Shown in pieces: positions 45,670 to 52,644 of a DNA stretch of 64,000 nt. Made by a program: the position numbers and the translations under genes. Below the pieces are notes generated by a model, which saw only the letters and a list, made by a program, of their open reading frames with translations, ran no database searches and was not told the DNA's origin. Source of the DNA: Obscuribacter phosphatis_A (GTDB taxonomy: Bacteria; Cyanobacteriota; Vampirovibrionia; Obscuribacterales; Obscuribacteraceae). The number at the start of each line of letters is the position of its first letter. Position 1 is the stretch's first letter. The stretch is from assembly GCA_017303615.1 (NCBI GenBank), contig JAFLCK010000014.1, positions 1 to 64,000 of the forward strand. Direction: 5' to 3'.

Positions 45670-46710
45670 TTAGAACTGCTCTAGAAAACGCAGGTCGTTG
45701 GTGTAAAAGTGTCTTATGTCGTTAACGCCGTATTTCAGCATGGCCAGGCGCTCTAGACCCATGCCGAAGGCAAAGCCCGACCATTCTTCCGGATCTATAC
45801 CGGCGCCTTTGAGAACATTGGGGTCGACCATGCCGCAGCCGAGAAGCTCCAACCAACCACGGCCTCCGCAGGTCTTGCAGCCTTTGCCGCTGCAGAAAGG
45901 ACATTGGCTATCCAATTCGGCGCTGGGCTCGGTGAAGGGAAAGAAATCGGGGCGAAAGCGGGTCTTGAGAGGCTTTTTGAAAAGAGCCTGGATAAAAGCT
46001 GTGAGCGTGCCCTTCAGCTGTCCGAAAGTAACATCTTTATCGATCAAAAGTCCCTCTACCTGGTGGAAGAGTGGATATTTGCGGGCGTTCACCTCTTCAT
46101 TGCGATAGACCCGGCCCGGGGCGACAATGCGCAAAGGCGGCGGGTTCTTTTCCATGACTCTGATTTGCACTGTAGAAGTCTGGCTGCGCAAGAGCACGTT
46201 GGCGCCCAAATTTGTATAGAAGGTATCTTGCTCGTCGCGCGCCGGGTGCGATGCCGGTGTGTTGAGGGCGTCGAAGTTGTAATAGTCTGACTCGATTTCC
46301 GGACCGTCAGCCACTTCGAAGCCCATGCTGTAGAAGACGCTGAGAATTTCTTCTCTAATTTGGCTGAGTGGGTGCACATGACCAAGGGCTCTGACTCTGC
46401 CCGGGGCGGTTACATCAAGGGCTTCAGCCTTTAGTTTGGAGTCGATATGGCTCTGAAACAAGGCTTCTTTGCGGCCTTCGTGAGCCTCTTCAATTTTGAC
46501 CTTGACCACATTAGCTAATTGACCGATGCGCGGTCTTTCACTTTTGTCGAGAGCGGAGAGTCCTCTCAAAATGCCGGTCAGTTCACCTTTCTGTCCCAAT
46601 AGATTGAGCCTAACCTGCTCAAGGTTCTCAAGTGAATCTGCTTTTGCAATTGCTGAAAGTGCCGAAGATTCCAAATCGGCGATATTCTTTTCGAGGTCCT
46701 GCGTAGACAT
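45670..46710 (-). CDS. pheS: Phenylalanyl-tRNA synthetase alpha subunit
   Basis: 346 residues, ATG at 46710. N-terminal coiled-coil arm (about 1-85), then the class II catalytic core with GHVHPLSQI, DEQDTFYT, RVYRNEEVNARKYPLFHQVEG (motif 2), FRPDFFPFTEPSAE and GFAFGMGLERLAMLKYGV (motif 3). A Cys-rich insert CPFCSGKGCKTCGG (about 275-290) may bind zinc, as in many homologues. First gene of pheS-pheT, behind a structured upstream region. Confidence 0.97.
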   Translation of the reverse strand: MSTQDLEKNIADLESSALSAIAKADSLENLEQVRLNLLGQKGELTGILRGLSALDKSERPRIGQLANVVKVKIEEAHEGRKEALFQSHIDSKLKAEALDVTAPGRVRALGHVHPLSQIREEILSVFYSMGFEVADGPEIESDYYNFDALNTPASHPARDEQDTFYTNLGANVLLRSQTSTVQIRVMEKNPPPLRIVAPGRVYRNEEVNARKYPLFHQVEGLLIDKDVTFGQLKGTLTAFIQALFKKPLKTRFRPDFFPFTEPSAELDSQCPFCSGKGCKTCGGRGWLELLGCGMVDPNVLKGAGIDPEEWSGFAFGMGLERLAMLKYGVNDIRHFYTNDLRFLEQF

Positions 46711-46754
46711 TTACTTACTCGCTTAATCGCTGAAACTACCTGACTAAAGATATC

Positions 46755-46870
46755 AGAGCCAACCCGGACCGAACCGGCAATAGCAGGCAGGGTTTAGATA
46801 CCTAAACATATTTGCCTGTTGTATGGTTTTCGGTTCTGGTTCCAGCGTGCTTATTTCAAACTTGACTCTG
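46755..46870 (-). other. Irregular hairpin in the pheS upstream region
   Basis: Nested pairings form one rod: AGAGCCAA with TTGACTCT (46755-46762 / 46862-46869), GGACC-GAACCG with CGGTTC-TGGTTCC (46766-46776 / 46831-46843), CAGGCA with TGCCTG (near 46784-46789 / 46813-46818), and GTTTAG-ATAC-CTAAAC at the tip (46792-46807). One outer mismatch becomes G-U only in minus-strand RNA, which favours a leader of pheS. No T-box motif was found. It could instead be DNA-level operator symmetry. Confidence 0.4.
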
Positions 46871-46873
46871 GCT

Positions 46874-46914
46874 CAGGTCCTTCGAAACTTGCATTATTGC
46901 CGCCCCGAGACCTG
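46874..46914 (-). other. Second hairpin upstream of pheS
   Basis: CAGGTC (46874-46879) pairs with GACCTG (46909-46914), extended inward by TCG/CGA after a 2-nt bulge. It directly abuts the larger rod. The rest of the 391-bp pheS-Nudix gap (46915-47068) shows no gene I can support. Confidence 0.3.
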
Positions 46915-47068
46915 AATTTCTGTACTCTTGATTTCTGCTTGATGTCCGGTATGTCTTCCGCAGTCCATTAGGCTATTTCTTGCGGGGGTGTGAGCGCTGC
47001 CTAAATATATATTTATTTATGGGCAAAATTGTCTTAGAATATCTACGAGTTGTTTCAGTAAACGGTGG

Positions 47069-47096
47069 CTAGTAAATAGCAACTAGTAAATAGAAA
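47069..47096. repeat. Two-copy 14-bp direct repeat upstream of the Nudix gene
   Basis: CTAGTAAATAGCAA followed directly by CTAGTAAATAGAAA. It lies just before the proposed TTG start of the Nudix gene. Confidence 0.6.
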
Positions 47097-47101
47097 ACAG
47101 T

Positions 47102-47647
47102 TTGCCAATAACTCGCGGTCTCCATTGGTTAGACCAAGTAAATTCCCCAGCAGACACAGAAATTAGCGTTTTGCCAAGAACGAGATTCAAGAAAAAGCCG
47201 ATTCAGACCATACCAACCACGAGGGTTTCGGTAATAGTCACTACTGCCGACCAAAAGATCCTTTTGGTCAAACATCGCAAGGGGAATAGGCAATACTGGG
47301 TTCTTCCCGGTGGTCGACTGGAATACGGCGAAACCTTTTTTGAATGTGCTGTACGCGAAATCCAGGAAGAGACTGGCTTAGACATCGAAGTCGACGATCT
47401 GGTTTTCCTTTCTGAAGCGATTGCCCCGGATCGATCAAGACATATAGTCAATGTTTACCTCACTGCTCATGTGGTCGGCGGCGAGCTGCGCGTTGGTGAC
47501 GAGCCTGTTTTAGCCGGTGTCGAGTACATGCCCCTGGATGAACTAGACAAGATCACTCTATTTCCGCCGGTCGGGCGCATAGTTATCGATTCGCTGCCCA
47601 AAGCCACCCGCGGCTCAATAAAGTATCTAGGCAATCTCTGGGTTTGA
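47102..47647 (+). CDS. Nudix hydrolase
   Basis: 181 residues. A full Nudix box is present (GGRLEYGETFFECAVREI then QEETGLDI), the Mg2+-binding site that cleaves nucleoside diphosphates linked to a moiety X. It has an N-terminal extension of about 40 residues before RVSVIVTTADQKILLVKH. The TTG start at 47102 has no SD and is uncertain; translation might begin nearer the domain. The substrate cannot be predicted. Confidence 0.85.
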   Translation: MPITRGLHWLDQVNSPADTEISVLPRTRFKKKPIQTIPTTRVSVIVTTADQKILLVKHRKGNRQYWVLPGGRLEYGETFFECAVREIQEETGLDIEVDDLVFLSEAIAPDRSRHIVNVYLTAHVVGGELRVGDEPVLAGVEYMPLDELDKITLFPPVGRIVIDSLPKATRGSIKYLGNLWV

Positions 47648-47809
47648 GATCTTTTTGATAGAGCTTTGATTGAGCTATAGTTCAGCTTTGACCTTAAGCG
47701 GCTGAGTAAAGCTCCTTTATCAAAATGTTGATGGCGGCTGTCAGCCTTCAACCTATCTGGTAATATTGAGCGCTCATCTGATGAAATTATTGCACTGGAG
47801 GATACAGTC

Positions 47810-47941
47810 ATGGCCCAGCAGAAGGGTATGAAGAGAGCTGCCAAGGTAGTCAAGAGAAAAGAGCGCAAGGCTGCTCAAAAAGTCAAAGCTGACTTCAAAA
47901 AGCTCGAAAAAGAAATAGCTGAAGCTGTCAAAGCTAAATAG
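47810..47941 (+). CDS. 43-residue Lys/Ala-rich basic protein (hypothetical)
   Basis: ATG 47810 to TAG 47941, with a perfect SD (GGAGG, 8 nt upstream). The product is 43 residues with about 15 Lys/Arg and 12 Ala, almost certainly one amphipathic helix (KKLEKEIAEAVKAK at the end). A strong plus-strand terminator lies 158 bp downstream. The charge pattern resembles small nucleic-acid- or ribosome-associated proteins, but no family is recognised. The SD, clean frame and terminator support a real gene. Confidence 0.7.
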   Translation: MAQQKGMKRAAKVVKRKERKAAQKVKADFKKLEKEIAEAVKAK

Positions 47942-47984
47942 CCAAAAGTCTCGGCTTGTGGGTAGCTGCTTAATCTGATGCTTG

Positions 47985-48026
47985 CAGGCTGATTCTTGCA
48001 AGCTGCTTCTGGCAAGCTGATTCTGG
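47985..48026. repeat. 14-bp tandem repeat, three copies
   Basis: CAGGCTGATTCTTG, CAAGCTGCTTCTGG and CAAGCTGATTCTGG in a row, with a decayed fourth copy. It lies in the 3' region between the 43-residue gene and its terminator. Confidence 0.6.
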
Positions 48027-48098
48027 CTAGGTGACTAAAGCTGGTCTGGCTCTAGAAAATGATTCTAGGAAGTCTGATTCTAGATAAGCTGTAATTTT

Positions 48099-48130
48099 AG
48101 AAGAGGCGATTAAAGTCGCCTCTTCTTTTT
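48099..48130 (+). terminator. Rho-independent terminator
   Basis: An 11-bp perfect stem AGAAGAGGCGA / TCGCCTCTTCT with a 6-nt loop, followed by TTTT on the plus strand. It ends the transcript of the 43-residue gene and lies just before the convergent obg stop. Confidence 0.85.
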
Positions 48131-48151
48131 CTTAGTCATTACCGCTGCAAG

Positions 48152-49483
48152 TTAGTTCAGACCTTCACCGTAGGTGAAGCTAAAGCCGTTTATGACTACT
48201 TCGGCGCCGGGTGTAACCCCTTCGTTTATCAGGGCATCGATCACACCCATGGCCCTCAGTCTTTGGAACAAGCTAAAGAGAGAGTCTGGATCTTTCATAT
48301 CGGTAACTTGCACCAGGCGCCCGGCCCGGTCGCCTTCCACGACAAAGACGCCGCTTTTGCGATAGACGGCAAAAGAGCTGTCTCCATGGTCATAAGCTTT
48401 TTCATCGACGAAGATGCGCTTGGGTTGCTTGTCTTGTTTTTCCGCTTCCTTAATCTGTTCGATCATATCGGCTATGGTTTTTGCCAAAGGCGCAAGTCCG
48501 ATGTGGCTATAAGCTGAGATACAAAAGATGTTTGCCTCGGACGAACCCCGACTGCCTGCATGCTCTTCTTTAGCTTCAAAGTAGGCTGTCACCTTGGCTT
48601 TAAGCTCGTCTATTGTCTCGGGAGGCAACATATCGCATTTGTTAATCGCCACCAGTTGAGGCAATTTGGCCAAATCAGGGCTATAAAGCATCAATTCACG
48701 GTCTATCGTGGCAAGGTCTTTCTCTAGGTCTTCGCTTTGTCCGTCGACCATGTGGACGAGCAATCTTGTTCTTTCGATGTGCCTGAGGAAATTGTGCCCC
48801 AAGCCTACACCCTGCGAGGCGCCCTCGATTAATCCTGGTATGTCGGCCAGGACGAAGCCATCGCCGCTTTCAGTGCGCGCCACGCCTAGATTTGGTTCCA
48901 AGGTCGAGAAAGGATAGTCGGCAATTTTGGGCTTGGCTCTGGTCAAAGCCGATAGAAGTGTCGACTTGCCGGCATTTGGCAGTCCGATTATGCCGACATC
49001 GGCAAGCAACTTCAAAGTCAGCTGCAGGCGCCTCTGCACTCCTGGCTGTCCCGGCTCGCAGAAATGCGGCGCCCTTCTGGTTGAAGAGGCAAGCTCGGTG
49101 TTGCCTCTTCCTCCCATGCCACCCTCTGCCACCAACACTTTTTCACCAGCTTCGGTGAGGTCAGCTATTTCTTTGTCTAGGTCGACATCTCTAACTTGTG
49201 TGCCCACCGGTACGCGGATAATTACGTCGGGTCCGGCTTTGCCATGGCGGTTTTTCGGACCGCCCTTCTGCCCTGGCTCAGCTAGAAATTTGTTCTTGAA
49301 TCGAAAATCTAATAGGGTGTTGAGATCTGACGTGGCTTCTATGTAGACGCTGCCGCCTCGCCCACCGTTGCCGCCGGCGGGTCCTCCCATCGGTTCATAC
49401 TTTTCTCTGCGCCAGTTGATCGAGCCATTGCCGCCGTCGCCTGACTGAATTTCAATTTCTACCTGGTCTATGAACTGTGCCAC
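48152..49483 (-). CDS. obg: Obg family GTPase
   Basis: 443 residues, GTG start at 49483. The N-terminal Gly-rich Obg domain covers about 1-158. The G domain has GLPNAGKST (G1), DIPGLIEGAS (G3) and NKCDML (G4). A C-terminal OCT domain follows (about 370-443, RIFVDEKAYDHGDSSFAVYR). Obg/CgtA GTPases act in late 50S ribosome assembly and the stringent response and are generally essential. The 5' flank contains the 6S-like structured region. Confidence 0.96.
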   Translation of the reverse strand: MAQFIDQVEIEIQSGDGGNGSINWRREKYEPMGGPAGGNGGRGGSVYIEATSDLNTLLDFRFKNKFLAEPGQKGGPKNRHGKAGPDVIIRVPVGTQVRDVDLDKEIADLTEAGEKVLVAEGGMGGRGNTELASSTRRAPHFCEPGQPGVQRRLQLTLKLLADVGIIGLPNAGKSTLLSALTRAKPKIADYPFSTLEPNLGVARTESGDGFVLADIPGLIEGASQGVGLGHNFLRHIERTRLLVHMVDGQSEDLEKDLATIDRELMLYSPDLAKLPQLVAINKCDMLPPETIDELKAKVTAYFEAKEEHAGSRGSSEANIFCISAYSHIGLAPLAKTIADMIEQIKEAEKQDKQPKRIFVDEKAYDHGDSSFAVYRKSGVFVVEGDRAGRLVQVTDMKDPDSLFSLFQRLRAMGVIDALINEGVTPGAEVVINGFSFTYGEGLN

Positions 49484-49519
49484 TTGTACCCGACTTGACC
49501 GATAAGCCTAAATCGCAAG

Positions 49520-49696
49520 ATTTATCAGCCTTGTTTGCGACGCCTAATGAGGGCTTAGACCTCTTTCTTGCTAATTGGGAAGTGTTTTGCTTCCCTCCCC
49601 AACCAAGCTTTGTTCAGTGCCCGCCGAGGGGTGTCTAGCAGCCCCTTAGGAGTTTACTGTATATCGTCCAGTGGGGCTATCAGGTGGCTGATAAAT
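49520..49696. ncRNA. Candidate 6S-like rod-shaped RNA
   Basis: A 177-nt region in the obg - PC4 gap. The ends pair perfectly over 11 bp (ATTTATCAGCC at 49520-49530, GGCTGATAAAT at 49686-49696). Inside is a large asymmetric bubble (about 12 and 35 nt), whose 3' side can form a small ACTG/CAGT hairpin. Then comes a stem of CCTAA/TTAGG, GGGC/GCCC and TAGAC/GTCTA (49543-49560 / 49633-49650), further short helices (CTTG/CAAG, TTGG/CCAA), and a tip GAAG/CTTC. Size, closing stem and central bubble match the 6S RNA plan. The fold is equally possible on either strand, so orientation is open. It could also be a leader of obg (minus) or of the PC4-like gene (plus). Confidence 0.45.
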
Positions 49697-49827
49697 GTGT
49701 CTCTCTTTAATACATTCTTTTATTATTCAAGAATTTAACTATACTTCTTATTAGATCTGTTGGATTTTTACTACATCGTGGCATCTGTATATCCGGGACC
49801 TATTATTTTCGATCGGAGGAGCAAGCC

Positions 49828-50046
49828 TTGGAAGAAAGAATTACTATTCACGAGAAAGCCCGTGGTGAGACCATAAACGTCTATATCGGCGAATATCGTG
49901 GAACCAAGTATCTTCATATCCGTGAGTGGTATGTCGATAAAGACCAAGATGAGAAGCCAACCAAAAAAGGCATCGCACTTCCCATCGACAAAATCGAAGC
50001 CTTGAAAGAGGCGATTGATCGCCTGGTGCCAAACTCAGGGAAGTAA
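49828..50046 (+). CDS. PC4/p15-like transcriptional coactivator (ssDNA-binding)
   Basis: 72 residues. TTG start at 49828 with a perfect SD (GGAGGA at 49815-49820). The sequence INVYIGEYRGTKYLHIREWY, then a charged loop, then PTKKGIALPIDKIEALKEAI is the PC4 fold: four beta strands and a helix, with KKGIAL as the family hallmark. PC4-like proteins dimerise and bind single-stranded DNA or RNA. The bacterial function is mostly uncharacterised. Confidence 0.85.
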   Translation: MEERITIHEKARGETINVYIGEYRGTKYLHIREWYVDKDQDEKPTKKGIALPIDKIEALKEAIDRLVPNSGK

Positions 50047-50091
50047 ACCCGAGCAGGCGTGCCCTCTTTGATAGGAACCTGCAACTAATGT

Positions 50092-50130
50092 CCGTCCGAA
50101 CCACAAACTCTAGGTTCGGGCGGCTTATTT
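50092..50130 (+). terminator. Terminator-like hairpin after the PC4-like gene
   Basis: CCGTCCGAACC (50092-50102) pairs with GGTTCGGGCGG (50113-50123) with one G-U, a 10-nt loop, then CTTATTT. Confidence 0.65.
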
Positions 50131-50137
50131 GGCTAAT

Positions 50138-50293
50138 GGTTTGTGGTCTCGGTTTGCGGTCTTGGTTTTCGGTCTTGATTCGGGGCGATGCTCTGAGGTC
50201 CTGGTTTAGGTCTCGAATTAAGATTCTGTTTTAAGTCTTGAATTAAGATCCTGCGTTAAGTTCTCGCCTTAATCTTTACGTTCGCGTTTTAAG
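50138..50293. repeat. Degenerate 13-bp tandem repeats
   Basis: About twelve units with a 12-14 bp period. The first three are nearly identical (GGTTTGTGGTCTC, GGTTTGCGGTCTT, GGTTTTCGGTCTT). Later ones decay to AATTAAGATTCTG-like forms. Non-coding, between the PC4-like gene and the M23 peptidase. Confidence 0.6.
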
Positions 50294-50433
50294 CCTTAAG
50301 TTAGCGCTTGTGATGTTTTTATTTTGAGACCGTGCAAGTGGTCCAAGACTCTTCGAATGTTGCCAGCCTCGCTCAGTTTTTGGACTGCCATAATTCGAAG
50401 AAGCTAGTACAATTTGACTGTTATGGACTCTAG

Positions 50434-50530
50434 CTTCTAGTTTTAGCCTTCAGTTTTTACGTTCTAGTCTTTATGTTCTAGTCGTTATTTTCTAGTTTGG
50501 TAATTCTAGAGTGCAGATTCCAGATTTCAG
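50434..50530. repeat. Degenerate 14-bp tandem repeats
   Basis: Units such as GTTCTAGTCTTTAT, GTTCTAGTCGTTAT, TTTCTAGTTTGGTA and ATTCTAGAGTGCAG are arranged head to tail just upstream of the M23 peptidase. Between this array and the 13-bp array (50294-50433) I see no gene. Confidence 0.6.
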
Positions 50531-50590
50531 TCACATCTGGCTTGGTCCGCAGGATTATTCAAATTGGTTTCATTTGCACACACTTTCAAG

Positions 50591-51571
50591 ATGGTTCGTT
50601 TTGTAACTCCATTTAGGCTCTTGGATGGGCGCCAGTTGAAGGCTGCGATTCTCATTGCTCTCGCATCTTCATGGCAGTTTGTCGCTCCCTTGACCAGTGA
50701 GGCCAAAGGAATCAAGTCTGGTTCTGCGCCTCAGTATGTCGCTCAGAATGAAGGCGTTGCCCAAGATGGTGAAAGTAGCTCGAATAGTCAGGCGATATTT
50801 AAGTTATCCAGTAGCAAAGTCAAGCAAGGTGAGGTAGTTGAAGCAATCTACCAAGGACCGGCCTTGACACTACCAGTGGTGGAATTCAATTCTCAGAAAT
50901 ATCCACTTTTTGCAGAAGCTGATACAGCTAGTGAGATCCGCCGCTATAGAGGACTCATCTCGGTGCCGGTGCTGCTTAAGACCGGGACTAAGCAGGTCAA
51001 GTTATCTGGTACTGAATTTTCTGCGCCATTAACTGTAGTCGATGCAAAGTATCCCGTGCAAAGAATGACCCTCCCTCCTTCAAAGAATAATTTCAATACT
51101 GCGCCTGGCGAAGAAGAGGCAGTCGATAGGGCAAAGAAGACTGCTTCTGAGAAGCGCTATTGGTCAGGTAACTTTACTGCTCCTTCAAGCGCAAGAGTTT
51201 CAGCCGGTTTTGGACTGCGGCGCATTGTTAATGGAAAGCTCTTAGATGATTATTTCCACAGCGGTCTAGACTACGCAGGCTGGTTGGGTTCTCCGGTCAA
51301 GGCTTGCGCCCCTGGCAAGATTGTTTTAGCTGTTTCCAAAGGATTCAAGTTGCACGGCAATACCGTAGCTATCGACCACGGACAAGGCGTTGTCTCTTTC
51401 TACATTCATCTCAACAAAGTTTTGGTCAAAGAAGGGCAACTTGTCAAAGCTGGCGAGCAGATCGGCGCCATCGGACAGACCGGACGCGCTAACGGACCGC
51501 ATCTGCATTTCAGCATCTATGTCAACGGTAACGCCACTTCACCTTGGCAGTGGTTCACTAGAGCATTTTGA
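50591..51571 (+). CDS. Secreted M23 family metallopeptidase
   Basis: 326 residues from ATG 50591; an in-frame TTG at 50564 is less likely. Signal peptide with a hydrophobic core at about 17-33. A beta-rich N-terminal domain precedes the LytM/M23 domain (about 200-320): YFHSGLDYAG (zinc-ligand His and Asp), SFYIHLNK, GPHLHFSIY (HxH). Such enzymes cut peptidoglycan cross-bridges, or act as activators when degenerate. Here the zinc and catalytic residues are intact. Convergent with the AbiEi-like gene. Confidence 0.88.
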   Translation: MVRFVTPFRLLDGRQLKAAILIALASSWQFVAPLTSEAKGIKSGSAPQYVAQNEGVAQDGESSSNSQAIFKLSSSKVKQGEVVEAIYQGPALTLPVVEFNSQKYPLFAEADTASEIRRYRGLISVPVLLKTGTKQVKLSGTEFSAPLTVVDAKYPVQRMTLPPSKNNFNTAPGEEEAVDRAKKTASEKRYWSGNFTAPSSARVSAGFGLRRIVNGKLLDDYFHSGLDYAGWLGSPVKACAPGKIVLAVSKGFKLHGNTVAIDHGQGVVSFYIHLNKVLVKEGQLVKAGEQIGAIGQTGRANGPHLHFSIYVNGNATSPWQWFTRAF

Positions 51572-51602
51572 AACTCTAGAAACGCTGCGCAGTATAGACA
51601 AT

Positions 51603-52394
51603 CTACACCAGCAAACGATTTCCAGGCTTCATGTATTGTTTCGCTTTATTTGTTTTCTTGAGTTGTGGCGCATCTACCAGAATCAAAAGGGCTTCAGTAG
51701 GCATAGGCGGAAGCATTTCTGTCAGCCATTGAGGAATGTATTTTTTGTACGCGGCTACGCATGCTCTTTCAGCTCTAGTTAGCGAGTTCCAGAATTCCAT
51801 CACGTGCTTCTTCTGGCAGAATTTTTTTTTCATTAGCCACAGGTCTCTAAGCTTTTGTCCAACCTTTGTTTCTCCAAGAATCATCTTTCTATTGCCAATT
51901 GCTTTCATTTTCGACCTGGCAACCCTAAGGCGAGGTCCTCTGCTTTTAGTCGCCCAAAGAATCTGTTTGATTTTGAAGTTTGAGCCACCTGCAAGGCTCA
52001 GCAAATAGATTCTTCTTCGCTTCTTGAAGTCTCTGTTCTCGCCTGTGTATGCAATATCTTCCGCCAGAGCTTTTCTCGAGTTTTCTGTGCTTGCTAGTTT
52101 TCCAGCGAAGGCTTTTCTTTTCAGTCCGGCGATTCTTTCCTCCGAGACCATTTTGTTTCCGCGGCTATTTTTACGAAATACGCCCCAAGCCAACCTTTCA
52201 AGGTTGCCGGATTTTACTTCTCTACTCAAGAAAGAATCGAGTGATGCTCTGAATTGTACGAGCGGTAGTAGGTCGCGAGTCGTAAAGATACATTCCGTTG
52301 GAAGTTTGGCTAAATACCGGTGTACCAAGGAGAGAGCCGTGCCATTGCGCTTTTTTCTTGTCCCATTTCCATTATTTTGAGATTTTTCTCTCAT
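51603..52394 (-). CDS. AbiEi/DUF6088-like winged-helix protein, solitary
   Basis: 263 residues from ATG 52394, which has a strong SD (GAGGTG, 7 nt upstream). A longer frame to 52496 crosses a palindrome and was rejected. Residues of about 25-85 (YLAKLPTECIFTTRDLLPL, DSFLSREVKSGNLERLAWGV, FRK) match the N-terminal winged helix of AbiEi antitoxins and DUF6088 proteins, which bind DNA and repress their own promoters. The remaining about 180 residues are strongly basic and unrecognised. No AbiEii-type nucleotidyltransferase toxin is adjacent. Base composition is visibly more AT-rich than in the neighbours, which suggests acquisition. Confidence 0.6.
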   Translation of the reverse strand: MREKSQNNGNGTRKKRNGTALSLVHRYLAKLPTECIFTTRDLLPLVQFRASLDSFLSREVKSGNLERLAWGVFRKNSRGNKMVSEERIAGLKRKAFAGKLASTENSRKALAEDIAYTGENRDFKKRRRIYLLSLAGGSNFKIKQILWATKSRGPRLRVARSKMKAIGNRKMILGETKVGQKLRDLWLMKKKFCQKKHVMEFWNSLTRAERACVAAYKKYIPQWLTEMLPPMPTEALLILVDAPQLKKTNKAKQYMKPGNRLLV

Positions 52395-52415
52395 CTTATT
52401 GCACCTCGTCAATTG

Positions 52416-52443
52416 TGCAAGAAATTTTCGAAAATTTCTTGCA
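52416..52443. promoter_or_regulatory. 28-bp perfect palindrome upstream of the AbiEi-like gene (candidate operator)
   Basis: Half-site TGCAAGAAATTTTC followed directly by its reverse complement, with no mismatch or spacer. The near edge is 21 bp before the ATG at 52394. It is not followed by a T-run. AbiEi-type antitoxins are known to bind inverted repeats at their own promoters, so this is a good operator candidate. Confidence 0.6.
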
Positions 52444-52532
52444 ACCAAGTTTGTGGATACAAATACATAGACGTAATTTTTGAAGAAAAAGTTCAATTCC
52501 CTCTTGGCAGCCGTGCTAATGTCGCTCTCTAT

Positions 52533-52575
52533 ACAAAAGGAGAAGAGCGAGACTCATTTGCTCTTCTCCTTTTGT
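52533..52575. terminator. Second hairpin downstream of sepF
   Basis: A 16-bp perfect stem ACAAAAGGAGAAGAGC / GCTCTTCTCCTTTTGT with an 11-nt loop. It can work in either direction; the minus strand has CCTTTTG at the end of the stem. Confidence 0.7.
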
Positions 52576-52589
52576 AAATTCTTCAAATG

Positions 52590-52622
52590 AAAAGGGAGGT
52601 CTTCCAAGAAGACCTCCCTTTT
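52590..52622 (-). terminator. Terminator of sepF
   Basis: A 15-bp perfect stem AAAAGGGAGGTCTTC / GAAGACCTCCCTTTT with a 3-nt loop, 23 bp after the sepF stop on the minus strand, ending in TTTT on that strand. Confidence 0.88.
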
Positions 52623-52644
52623 CTCTAACTATCAACGCTGGGCG

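Noticed and set aside
46711..47101. T-box riboswitch upstream of pheS
   Set aside because: No T-box consensus or antiterminator pair was found on the minus strand, and no terminator hairpin precedes pheS.
50138..50530. Possible CRISPR array
   Set aside because: Units are contiguous 13- and 14-bp tandem repeats without spacers, and no cas genes are present.
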